DNA of 64,000 nucleotides from NCBI GenBank assembly GCA_048594725.1, contig JBMDXA010000226.1, positions 1 to 64,000 of the forward strand, written 5' to 3'. Position 1 is the first letter of the stretch; each line of letters opens with the position of its first letter. The stretch is from JAFDZV01 sp048594725. Its GTDB lineage: Bacteria; Bacteroidota; Ignavibacteria; OLB7. The notes beneath the pieces are model-generated. The model was not told where the DNA came from. It saw only the letters and a program-made list of their open reading frames with translations, and did not search any database. The position numbers were made by a program, and so were the translations under genes. Positions 16,773 to 24,842 of the stretch are shown piece by piece.

Positions 16773-19346
16773 ATGAAACGATCGACTAGTAGAAAGACCA
16801 AACGCGACGCACCGGCTTCCGCCCGGCTGCTTCCGGTGCTCCCGCTGCGTGATGTGGTGGTATTCCCCAACATGATCTTCCCGGTCCTGGTGGGGAGAGA
16901 ATCCTCCCTGCGCGCTGCGGCCGAGGCTCTCAGCCGCGATAAATACATCTTCCTGGTAGCCCAGCGGAACTCCTCTGTGGACGAACCGAAGGGGGAGGAT
17001 ATTTACCAGACCGGGACGGTTGCAAAAATCGTTCAGATGCTCCGGCTGCCGAACGGGCTGATGAAGATCCTGGTGGAGGGTGAATCCCAGGGGATGATCG
17101 GCTCGGTCAGCGAGGCCTCCGGCTTTATGGAGGCCGAGGTGGCTACCGCGGCACAGAATGTCCCCTCCGATAAAAAGATGCAGGCGCTGCTGCGGCAGGC
17201 CTCCGAGCTGTTCCAGGAATATATCCAGCTTCATCGCGGCCTGCCGCAGGAGGTGCTGGTTGCCTTCGAGAACATCTCCGAGCCTATCCGCCGCCTCTAT
17301 TTCATCGCGGCCAACCTTATCAGCAAGGTGGAGGCCAAGCAGCGGATTCTGGAGACCCCGGACCCCCGCGAGCAGTACATGGAGCTCATCAAGATCCTGA
17401 AGGATGAGATCGAGGTGCTGAAGCTGGAGCAGGAGATCGACACGAAGGTGCAGGATACCATCCAGCGCTCGCAGCGGCAGTTCCTGATCCAGGAGCAGAT
17501 CCGTGCGTTGCAGACCGAACTGGAGGAGGAGGGGGAGGTTTCGCCCGAACTGGCGAAGCTGGTGGAGGCGATCAAGGAGGCGGGGATGCCGAAGGAGGTG
17601 GAGGTGCGGGCGTACGAGGAGCTGGAGAAGCTCCGCAAGACCCCGATGATGTCCCCCGAGTTCGCCGTCAACCGCAATTACCTGGAGTGGCTTACCTCGG
17701 TGCCCTGGTCGAAGGATACCGACGATCATCTCGACATCCATCACGTCAAGGATGTGCTGGATGAGGATCATTTCGGTCTGGAGCGCCCCAAGGAGCGCAT
17801 CCTGGAACATATCGCCGTGCTGAATCTGGTGCAGGAGATGCGCGGGCAGATCCTCTGCCTGGCCGGCCCTCCGGGAGTGGGAAAGACCTCGCTCGGCAAG
17901 TCGATTGCGCGTGCGCTGGGACGGAAGTTCGTGCGCGTGTCGCTTGGCGGCGTGCGCGACGAGGCGGAGATCCGGGGCCACCGGCGCACCTATATCGGCT
18001 CGATGCCGGGGAAGATCATCCAGTCGATGAAGCGTGCCGGCGTGGTCAATCCGGTGATGCTGCTGGATGAGATCGACAAGATGAGCGCCGACTTCCGGGG
18101 CGATCCCTCCTCGGCGATGCTGGAGGTGCTCGATCCGGAACAGAACTCCACCTTCAACGATCATTATCTGGAAGTGGATTACGATCTGTCGAAGGTTCTG
18201 TTCATCACGACCGCGAATGTGCTGTTCAACATTCCGCTGCCGTTGCAGGATCGTATGGAGATCATCGAGCTGAACGGCTATCTGGAGCATGACAAGCTGG
18301 AGATAGCCAAGCGGCATGTGATCCCGAAACAGCTCCGGGAGCATGGCCTGGAGGAGTACAACATCACCTTTACCGATGAAGCGGTGCTGAAGGTGGTGCG
18401 CGAGTATACCTCCGAGGCCGGCGTGCGTAATCTGGAGCGGGAGATCGCCTCCCTCTGCCGGAAGATCGCAAAGGATATCGTGGCCCGGAAGGGAGCGGCG
18501 GCCGTTGCCAACGGCAATGGCGCGCGCGGCCGTTCCACCAGACGCTCCCGCAAGGAGGAGCCTGCATCGCTGGTGATGACCCCGGAACTGGTGGAGCGCT
18601 ACCTGAAAGCCCCCCGCTACCGGAACCGCCTCGGCGAAAAGGACGATCTGATCGGTGCCGCCACGGGGCTGGCCTGGACCTCCGTGGGAGGGGATACCCT
18701 TACGGTGGAGGTTTCGATCGTTCCGGGAACCGAGAAGCTGACCCTGACCGGCCAGCTTGGGGATGTGATGAAGGAATCGGTCTCGGCGGCTATCACCTAT
18801 ATCCGCGCCAATGCCGAACAGCTCGTTGTGCCGAAGGAGTTCTACAAGGGGAACGAGATCCATGTGCACGTTCCGGAGGGGGCCATTCCGAAGGATGGGC
18901 CGTCGGCCGGTATCACCATGGCTACCGCGGTGATCTCGGCTGCGGCACAGCGTCCGGTGCGGGCCGATGTCGCCATGACCGGCGAGATCACCCTGCGCGG
19001 GCGTATCCTCCCGATCGGCGGTCTTACCGAGAAGCTCCTGGCCGCCCGGCGTACCGACATCAAGACGGTGATCATTCCGCGGGATAATCTCAAGGATCTG
19101 GCGGATATCCCGGAGAAGGTGAAGGAGGGGCTGGAGATCATTCCGGTGGCGAGCCTTATCGAGGCGGTGCCCCATATCTTCCGCGACGGAGGGGGCCAGA
19201 AGCCGAAAGCGGCCGCCAAGACGACCCCAGCGACCTCCAAGACGGCACCAAGAGGGGGGACGAAGAAGGCCCCGCAGAACGGTACCAGCAAACGTCCTGC
19301 TGGCAAGCGGACGGGTACTGCTGCAAGAAGCGGAAGACGTGCTTAA
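16773..19346 (+). CDS. lon: ATP-dependent protease Lon
   Basis: The 857-residue protein has all Lon parts: the N-terminal LAN domain (LPVLPLRDVVVFPNMIFPVL), the coiled middle, the AAA+ module with Walker A GPPGVGKT at residues 365-372 and Walker B LLDEIDKM, and the C-terminal serine protease domain with Ser711 (PKDGPSAG) and Lys754 (LTEKLLAARR). It degrades damaged and regulatory cytoplasmic proteins. After the protease domain comes a basic, low-complexity tail of about 50 residues rich in Lys, Thr, Ala and Arg. A second Lys/Arg-rich insert lies before the protease domain. ATG at 16773 was preferred to the in-frame TTG two codons earlier. Confidence 0.98.
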   Translation: MKRSTSRKTKRDAPASARLLPVLPLRDVVVFPNMIFPVLVGRESSLRAAAEALSRDKYIFLVAQRNSSVDEPKGEDIYQTGTVAKIVQMLRLPNGLMKILVEGESQGMIGSVSEASGFMEAEVATAAQNVPSDKKMQALLRQASELFQEYIQLHRGLPQEVLVAFENISEPIRRLYFIAANLISKVEAKQRILETPDPREQYMELIKILKDEIEVLKLEQEIDTKVQDTIQRSQRQFLIQEQIRALQTELEEEGEVSPELAKLVEAIKEAGMPKEVEVRAYEELEKLRKTPMMSPEFAVNRNYLEWLTSVPWSKDTDDHLDIHHVKDVLDEDHFGLERPKERILEHIAVLNLVQEMRGQILCLAGPPGVGKTSLGKSIARALGRKFVRVSLGGVRDEAEIRGHRRTYIGSMPGKIIQSMKRAGVVNPVMLLDEIDKMSADFRGDPSSAMLEVLDPEQNSTFNDHYLEVDYDLSKVLFITTANVLFNIPLPLQDRMEIIELNGYLEHDKLEIAKRHVIPKQLREHGLEEYNITFTDEAVLKVVREYTSEAGVRNLEREIASLCRKIAKDIVARKGAAAVANGNGARGRSTRRSRKEEPASLVMTPELVERYLKAPRYRNRLGEKDDLIGAATGLAWTSVGGDTLTVEVSIVPGTEKLTLTGQLGDVMKESVSAAITYIRANAEQLVVPKEFYKGNEIHVHVPEGAIPKDGPSAGITMATAVISAAAQRPVRADVAMTGEITLRGRILPIGGLTEKLLAARRTDIKTVIIPRDNLKDLADIPEKVKEGLEIIPVASLIEAVPHIFRDGGGQKPKAAAKTTPATSKTAPRGGTKKAPQNGTSKRPAGKRTGTAARSGRRA

Positions 19347-19489
19347 ACCGATTCTCTCAGTGCGAGTCATACTCCCGATACTGTGCAGAAGGATGGATGA
19401 TGGCGTCTGCCGCTTCCATTCGTGAAAAGATTCTTTATATTCTTCTAATGCATCGAATCGGCCCAACGACTCGAATTGAGGACACAGAT

Positions 19490-19888
19490 ATGAAGGTGAA
19501 GTTCCTATACCCGCTCGCCACGTTGTTCTTCAGCATGATGGTCATGGCGGGGACCGCATATGGTCAGGAGGACGGATCGATCATGGATCGGCTCGGCCTG
19601 AACGCCCAGCAGAAGGAGCAGGTCAAGGACCTTCGTGAGAAATTCCGTGCGGAGACCGAAAAGCTCCGTTCCGATATCAAGCGTCTTCTCGAAGAGGAGA
19701 AGAGCCTGAAGAACGCCAACCCGGTCAACGAGTCGGCTCTGGCCGCAAAGCTGCGCCAGCGTGCCGACAAGGAGATCGAGCTTACTCTGGCTCTTACCCG
19801 GTTCAACGAGCGGCTCGAATCGATCCTTACAGCCGATCAGAAGCGTATGCTCGATAAGATTCGTGCGGAGAAACGGAGTAAGAAGTAA
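19490..19888 (+). CDS. Spy/CpxP-like periplasmic protein (LTxxQ family)
   Basis: The 132-residue protein has a signal peptide (core LATLFFSMMVMAGTAYG) and a helical mature part. Two LTxxQ-like motifs appear: LNAQQKEQ near the start and LTADQKRM near the end. Between them is a charged, coiled-coil-like region. Spy/CpxP proteins are cradle-shaped periplasmic chaperones or stress sensors. The ATG at 19490 was chosen because it begins the signal peptide; GAGGA lies about 7 bases upstream. A long inverted repeat follows at 19931-19975. Confidence 0.8.
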   Translation: MKVKFLYPLATLFFSMMVMAGTAYGQEDGSIMDRLGLNAQQKEQVKDLREKFRAETEKLRSDIKRLLEEEKSLKNANPVNESALAAKLRQRADKEIELTLALTRFNERLESILTADQKRMLDKIRAEKRSKK

Positions 19889-19930
19889 CCTCCCCTCCGG
19901 GGAGCTAGCATATATTCGGGGACGATAACG

Positions 19931-19975
19931 ATATCCCTGTGGCGGCCGGTTCGTTCCGGCGTGCCGCAGGGATAT
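19931..19975. terminator. Long hairpin, possible terminator
   Basis: ATATCCCTG pairs perfectly with CAGGGATAT (19931-19939 with 19967-19975), with a further GGC/GCC and CCGG/CCGG pairing inside. There is no T tract, so it may be a factor-dependent or processing hairpin. Just downstream, CATCCGGACTATTG-like units repeat in tandem (about 19990-20048). Confidence 0.45.
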
Positions 19976-20145
19976 TCCATATTCGGACCGTTCCATCCGG
20001 ACTATTGCATCCGGACTATTGCATCCGGGCCGTTCACATCCGGACCGTTCCAAACGAGCCCGCATGACGCATGCGGCCTCCCTTCAAGGCCGGGCGGGAA
20101 TCTCGTATCCGGTTTTCAGATCTTTTTCACAGCCGTCATCATCAT

Positions 20146-20475
20146 ATGAGTATTCGCCAACTTGCGCCGGCAGAGCTTGCAGCTTTTCTTCAGGAACATC
20201 CCGATGCCCTTCTTCTGGATGTCCGCGAACCGTGGGAGCACCAGCTTTCGGCCCTTCCCGGCTCCCTTCTGATGCCGCTCGGCTCGCTCCCTGTTCGCGC
20301 CGAGGATGAGATCGAGGCGAAGGACGTACCGGTCGTGGTCTACTGCCATCACGGCATCCGCTCCATGAACGGCTGTGCATATCTGGCCTCGCTCGGCTAC
20401 ACCGATCTCCACAACCTGGCCGGCGGCATCGACCGCTATTCCATCGAGGTGGACCCCGGTGTGGGGAGATATTGA
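20146..20475 (+). CDS. Single-domain rhodanese (sulfurtransferase)
   Basis: The 109-residue protein is one rhodanese domain without signal peptide, so cytoplasmic. The active-site Cys67 lies in the loop YCHHGIRS, which resembles the C-x-x-G-x-R-S loops of single-domain rhodaneses that pass persulfide sulfur. LLLDVREPWEHQLSALPGS is the conserved N-terminal motif. It may supply sulfur for cofactor or tRNA modification or detoxify cyanide; the substrate is unknown. The frame is open upstream, but this ATG starts the domain exactly. Confidence 0.92.
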   Translation: MSIRQLAPAELAAFLQEHPDALLLDVREPWEHQLSALPGSLLMPLGSLPVRAEDEIEAKDVPVVVYCHHGIRSMNGCAYLASLGYTDLHNLAGGIDRYSIEVDPGVGRY

Positions 20476-21106
20476 GGGATTTTCGATTTACGATTGACGA
20501 TTTGGAGGAAGGGAGCAGGGCATAGATAGTAGATGATGGTTACGTAGCTGATAGTGAGTAGATAACTCAAGTTGCCAGCTACCAGAACGACTGTGCTGCG
20601 AGGTGTTGCTTTTACCAGAACAAGAATGGGCCGCTCCTGACGGAGCTTGCAACGACACCGAGGGGTACTTGTTTTCTACAGATGGGCAACACCTATAGGT
20701 GTTGGCTCCGGGGGCCCTCCCTTACGGAAACCGCCGGATGTGCCCGACCCCCTACTGATTTCCGGGCGTACCATTCCTTCAGGGCGGCCCACCGGATCTT
20801 CAGGAACGTTCATATTCATAGCCGGCCACTTGAGTTAGATAAGAGTCAGGTAGAAGCAGGGAGGGGGAAATGGGCAGCGCATGATAACCCCGGTGCCGGA
20901 GTTCTCACCCCTTGTCCCCCGGCTCCTCTTCTACATTCGTGCAGATTTCATACTCAACGGGAGGATTGATCGTGTCCCGATCACTCCCGCCCATCAAGAT
21001 TCGCTTTCATTCGCGGTTATGGATTCGCGTAGATTTCATACTCAACGGGAGGATTGATCGCGCACCGGTCACTCCCGTCCATCAAGATTCGTGTTTATTC
21101 GCGGTT
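20476..21106. repeat. Repeat-rich intergenic region with two tandem 87-bp elements
   Basis: No credible gene is present. The left part holds an AATCG/TTTTCGATTT repeat (20478-20505) and the palindromic set GGGCCGCTCC-TGACGGAGC (about 20628-20646) and AACACCTATAGGTGTT (20689-20704). Near copies of that set occur at 23533-23620. The right part holds two 87-bp elements in direct tandem (20935-21021 and 21023-21109), sharing ATTCG(T/C)G-N-AGATTTCAT, ACTCAACGGGAGGATTGATCG and CATCAAGATTCG-N5-TTCGCGGTTATGG. The second runs into the start codon of the next gene. Confidence 0.8.
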
Positions 21107-22030
21107 ATGGAGTTCTGGGCCCGCCGTCCGCTGCATGTCAATCTGATAGGGGGGATGCTTCTGATCTTCCTCTGGTACTCGCTCGGGCTGCTCGGCACAT
21201 GGCTGGCCGGAGCGCTGGGGGAGCCATGGTGGATGGCGCCGCAGGTGGTGCTCTACGGGACGCTTCTGCTTGCCACTCTGCTGATCCTCAGGTTGTACGA
21301 CCGGATGCCGGGATCATGGGTGGGGATAGGGCTGCACCGCTGGGCCGGACGCGAGCTGCTGCTGGGGGTGGGGCTGGGAGGGGGGCTGGCTCTGCTGGCA
21401 TGGGTCCCGCTGGCGGTGGCGGGTGAGGTACACCGCGAATCGCTGAACGATCTCGGCTACTGGCTTCTGCTGATGGGGGCCAGCGCCGCCGGAGAGGAAC
21501 TTCTCTTCCGGGGCTATCTCTTCCAGCGCGGGGTGGAGCTTCTCGGCCCGGTGGCCGCCACGCTCCTGGCCTCGCTTCTGTTCGCCGCCGCTCATATCGG
21601 CAATCCTCATCTGACGCCTCTGGGTCTCGGCGTCCTGGTACTCGGGGGGATCTTCTTCTCCCTCTGTTATCTTCGTACCGGGTCCCTCTGGCTGCCGATC
21701 GGGGCACATATGGCCTGGAACATCCTGCTGGCGAAGGTGCTGGGGGTGCCGGTCAGCGGCAAGGATTTCGGCGATACGCTGTTGCGTACGATTCCTGCCG
21801 GACCCGATTTCCTTACCGGCGGCGGGTTCGGTCCGGAAGGGGGGCTGGCAGGGGTGGTTGCAATGCTGGCCGGGATCTATCTGGTGGCGAAGCTGCCGTT
21901 GTTCGAGTTCTCCCCGTATGTGCATGCGGAGGTTTTTCGTAGGTTCCACCGGCGATTGCTGCTCCGGACCATGCCGGGGGCACCCGAATCGCCCTCTTCT
22001 CCGGCAGGGCCGTTTTCCGAACCACGATAG
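21107..22030 (+). CDS. CPBP family intramembrane metalloprotease (CAAX-protease-like)
   Basis: The 307-residue membrane protein has about seven helices and the CPBP/Abi motifs: GEELLFRG (Glu130, Glu131, Arg135), FAAAHIGN (His163) and GAHMAWN. These form the metal-dependent active site of the family that includes Rce1 and bacteriocin self-immunity proteases. It acts inside the cytoplasmic membrane on an unknown substrate. The start codon is the last base triplet of an 87-bp dispersed element (ATTCGCGGTTATG), and there is no Shine-Dalgarno sequence; an open frame upstream is made of repeat sequence. Confidence 0.93.
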   Translation: MEFWARRPLHVNLIGGMLLIFLWYSLGLLGTWLAGALGEPWWMAPQVVLYGTLLLATLLILRLYDRMPGSWVGIGLHRWAGRELLLGVGLGGGLALLAWVPLAVAGEVHRESLNDLGYWLLLMGASAAGEELLFRGYLFQRGVELLGPVAATLLASLLFAAAHIGNPHLTPLGLGVLVLGGIFFSLCYLRTGSLWLPIGAHMAWNILLAKVLGVPVSGKDFGDTLLRTIPAGPDFLTGGGFGPEGGLAGVVAMLAGIYLVAKLPLFEFSPYVHAEVFRRFHRRLLLRTMPGAPESPSSPAGPFSEPR

Positions 22031-22148
22031 CACATCGGATGCAATTCCGACAAAACCATTATCCTGTTCATGCGTCTTGAATAACGCATTGAGTACGACA
22101 TTGCTATATCCCTGAACCGGGGTTGTATCGATACAGGAGAGTAAAAGA

Positions 22149-23408
22149 ATGAACAGAGTAGTAAAGGCTGGAGTAATTGCAGTGCTGGCATGTGCCGGAT
22201 TCCTCTCCGCGCAGAGGATGAGCGCTCAGCCGGAAGGAGGGGGAGAACCGGGCGGTTCCTCCGCTACCACCGGCGCGCGAGGTGGATGGGTGCTCCTGGA
22301 TGTCGCATCCAACGCTCTGGTGAAAAGCGGCACCAATGCGATGTACAATCTCCGGTACGAGGAGGCCGATTCCATTTTCAATGAGCTGGTCAAGCACGAC
22401 CCGGAGCATCCGGCCGGCTATTTCCTACTGGCCCTTGTGGACTGGTGGAGGATCGTGCCGAACTCCAGCGTGGATTCCAAGGTGGATCGGTATTCCAAGT
22501 CGTTCGACGGGCGTATCGATAAGGTGGTGGAGATCAGCAACAAGCGGCTGGAGGCGAACCCGAACGATATCATAGGGCTCTTCTTCAAGGGCTCGGCGCT
22601 CGGCTACCGGGCCCGCCTGATGACCCTGCGCAACTTCAGCAGCACCTCCATCTTCGACTGGGTGATCGCAGCCAGCACCGGCAAGGAGGCGTATGATATC
22701 ATCCTCCAGTGCCAGCGCCTTGCTCCCACCAACAGCGATATCCTCCTGGGCTCCGGGCTCTATAATTATTTCGGGGCGTACATCCCGGAGAAGTTCCCGG
22801 CCGCCAAGGGAGCGCTCGGGTTTCTTCCTCCCGGCGACCGGAAGATCGGCCTGAGCATGCTCCGGATCTCCGGCGAGCGGGCCGTGTATGCCGGCACCGA
22901 GGCGCGCTACTCGCTGGTGGATATTCTCACCAACATGGAGGCCGATTACGCATCGGCGCTGCCGGTGGCGCGGGCGCTGCACGAGCAGTATCCGGGTAAT
23001 TCGGTCTTCTACCGCTTCCTGGGACGCGCGCTCTACCAGACCTCCAATTTCGTCGAGGCCGATTCCGCCTTCCGCGACATCCTCCGGAAGATCAAGGCGC
23101 GGGAGCCGGGCTACGAGCTGACCCTCGCCCGCCAGGCGCTCTACTATCTGGGGGATATCCGCCTTCGCAGCGGCGATCTCCAGACGGCCGTGCGGCTCCT
23201 GCAGGAGGCCGATCAGCAGAGCCGCCGTCTGGGCGATGATGATGAGTCCAGCTGGATCGTCCTCACCAATCTGAAGATGGGGTATGCCTACGATCTGCTG
23301 GGAAGGCGTGATGATGCGGTGCGGCAGTACAAGCGGGTGCTCTCCATGGACAACTACAACAACTCGCGCGAGAACGCCGAGAAGTATCTGAAGACGCCGT
23401 ACAAGTAG
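22149..23408 (+). CDS. Secreted tetratricopeptide-repeat protein
   Basis: The 419-residue protein has a signal peptide (VVKAGVIAVLACAGFLSA-Q) and several TPR-like helix pairs, for example about residues 65-95 (YNLRYEEADSIFNELVKHDP) and the last 60 residues (GYAYDLLGRRDDAVRQYKRVL). A strong AGGAGAG ribosome site lies 6 bases before the ATG. TPR proteins of this kind usually scaffold protein complexes; location is periplasmic or outer-membrane-associated. It is not in an evident operon. Binding partners cannot be predicted. Confidence 0.85.
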   Translation: MNRVVKAGVIAVLACAGFLSAQRMSAQPEGGGEPGGSSATTGARGGWVLLDVASNALVKSGTNAMYNLRYEEADSIFNELVKHDPEHPAGYFLLALVDWWRIVPNSSVDSKVDRYSKSFDGRIDKVVEISNKRLEANPNDIIGLFFKGSALGYRARLMTLRNFSSTSIFDWVIAASTGKEAYDIILQCQRLAPTNSDILLGSGLYNYFGAYIPEKFPAAKGALGFLPPGDRKIGLSMLRISGERAVYAGTEARYSLVDILTNMEADYASALPVARALHEQYPGNSVFYRFLGRALYQTSNFVEADSAFRDILRKIKAREPGYELTLARQALYYLGDIRLRSGDLQTAVRLLQEADQQSRRLGDDDESSWIVLTNLKMGYAYDLLGRRDDAVRQYKRVLSMDNYNNSRENAEKYLKTPYK

Positions 23409-23748
23409 GTGGAAGAGCCGGTAGATAATGGGTATGTGCTTCGGGGGACAAGTTCTCTGAGATTCTGCGCTACGGTGTCGCGGAGTTCGGCTCCGCGACA
23501 CCTGGTGCTGCTACCACTTCAGAGCAGGAAGAATGGGCCGCTCCTACGGAGCTTCCGGAATGGGGAGAAGGGAGCGTCCTTGCTGCAGATCGGCAACACC
23601 TACAGGTGTTGCCTCCGGGGGCCACAACAGAGTAACCATAGTGAAATCAGCTCTAGCAGCAGAGAGGTTGCATCAACCAACCTTCCCTGCTGCCTGCGAC
23701 AAGCGGGCAAAGGGCGCGTACTGCCAGCTACTCCCCCTCGAAAAAGAA
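23409..23748. repeat. Intergenic palindromic repeats, no gene
   Basis: The segment carries hairpins that recur in other gaps: GTCGCGGAG-TTCGG-CTCCGCGAC (about 23478-23500), GGGCCGCTCC-TACGGAGC (about 23533-23550) and AACACCTA-CAGGTGTT (about 23596-23611). The last two are close copies of those at 20628-20704. They look like a REP-type family. Confidence 0.65.
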
Positions 23749-23784
23749 AACGCCCTTCCGGACATTGCGGTCCTGAAGGGCGTT
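23740..23784 (-). terminator. Rho-independent terminator of the periplasmic rhodanese gene
   Basis: A 10-bp perfect stem AACGCCCTTC/GAAGGGCGTT (23749-23758 with 23775-23784) is followed on the minus strand by TTTTCTTTTT. It lies 24 bases after the stop codon. Confidence 0.85.
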
Positions 23785-23808
23785 CCGGTTTTCGGAAAAA
23801 CCTGTGCC

Positions 23809-24246
23809 TTAGCTCTGGCTCTGGTTCCACTCGGCCCAGCCGCCACGGAACACCATCACGTTGGTATATCCTTCCTCGGCAGCCTTCTTGGCGGCCTTGG
23901 CTGCTGCCGGGCACTTGACCCCGCCGCAGTAGAATACCAGCCTGGCGTTCTTGTCGGCCGGAAGAGCGGCCTTGCCATAGTTGATGGCGCCATCGATATG
24001 TCCGGAGGCGAACGACTTCTCGTCGCGCGCATCCACCACCACCACATTGCTGGCCTTGATCATCTGGGCGACTTCGTCCTTATCGACGACCTTCAGATCG
24101 CTCAGCTTGACCGGCTCCTGCTTCTTGGCGCTGGTGCAGCCGGACTTATCCTTCGTCGAGCAGCTCTTGCTGCACTGTGCATAGGCATCGCCAGCGGCGA
24201 CGAACATGCCCGCGGCCATAGCCAACATTGCAATACGCTTCATCAT
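23809..24246 (-). CDS. Periplasmic rhodanese with Cys-rich N-terminus
   Basis: The 145-residue protein has a signal peptide (IAMLAMAAGMFVAAGDAYA-Q), a short Cys-rich segment (CSKSCSTKDKSGC), then a single rhodanese domain (VVVVDARDEKSFASGHIDGA) with active-site loop YCGGVKCPAA. It may move sulfane sulfur or act in thiol chemistry outside the cytoplasm; the extra cysteines could bind metal or form a disulfide. ATG at 24246 sits 9 bases from AAGGAG and was preferred to an ATG two codons earlier that is only 3 bases away. It is unrelated in context to the cytoplasmic rhodanese at 20146. Confidence 0.9.
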   Translation of the reverse strand: MMKRIAMLAMAAGMFVAAGDAYAQCSKSCSTKDKSGCTSAKKQEPVKLSDLKVVDKDEVAQMIKASNVVVVDARDEKSFASGHIDGAINYGKAALPADKNARLVFYCGGVKCPAAAKAAKKAAEEGYTNVMVFRGGWAEWNQSQS

Positions 24247-24413
24247 ACGCATAATCTCCTTCTAGTATTGGTTGAACTGGTTGAAACGATCAAAGCCGGG
24301 CTCGTAGGAGGAAGCGGAGCGCTTCGGAGCCTGCTCCCTGCAATCCGATTTCTCCCGCGAGTACGATAGCTTCCGTATCGGCCGGTCGTAGCGCCCCCGC
24401 CATCGGGCGGACG

Positions 24414-24752
24414 CTAGAACTTCACCTCGGTATGAAGGCTGATCTCCTCCAGCACCGAGCTGACATGGAGGCATTCCACCATCTCCCCTTCATAGACGAT
24501 CGCCATGCCCCGCGTATCGACTTCGAACGCGAGATCCTCTCCGGTCTGCGGGGAGCAGCCGGTGGCCTTCATCAATTGGAAGATCACCTCGTCGAACGTG
24601 TGAACTTCATCGTTGTACAGTACCACCCTGGCCGGAAGCAGAACCTCGGTCTCTTCCGCCAGGAGCGTCTCGGTATCGGGCAGTTCAACTCCGAATGAAT
24701 TCATGAATGCCCGACGCACAGCCTCCGCAAAATCTCTCGATATGAATCTCAT
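24414..24752 (-). CDS. clpS: ClpS-like protease adaptor, divergent
   Basis: The 112-residue protein carries the ClpS core RVVLYNDEVHTFDEVIFQLMKATG at about residues 42-65. NDE is the N-degron pocket signature. The usual end of the fold follows (MVECLHVSSVLEEISLHTEV). Where most ClpS proteins have (V/I)Hxx-G, with His contacting the N-terminal residue of the substrate, this one reads FEVDTRGMA, an Asp at the His position. It would deliver substrates to a Clp ATPase, but specificity may be altered. No clpA or clpC is nearby. ATG at 24752 was chosen over a TTG four codons upstream. Confidence 0.85.
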   Translation of the reverse strand: MRFISRDFAEAVRRAFMNSFGVELPDTETLLAEETEVLLPARVVLYNDEVHTFDEVIFQLMKATGCSPQTGEDLAFEVDTRGMAIVYEGEMVECLHVSSVLEEISLHTEVKF

Positions 24753-24842
24753 GTCGGTCGGCAAACAGGTATACGTGCTGAATATGTTGAAATGCTATTC
24801 TACAAAGACCGGGGAAATGACACAACGCCATCCCGATGGAAT

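Noticed and set aside
16704..19466. 920-residue open frame antisense to lon
   Set aside because: Shadow of a strongly conserved gene; no start signal or recognisable domain.
20647..20969. Short frames in the 20.6-21.0 kb gap (for example containing GNTYRCWLRGP)
   Set aside because: They translate dispersed palindromic repeats, and the same peptide-like strings recur at 23.6 kb within another repeat copy.
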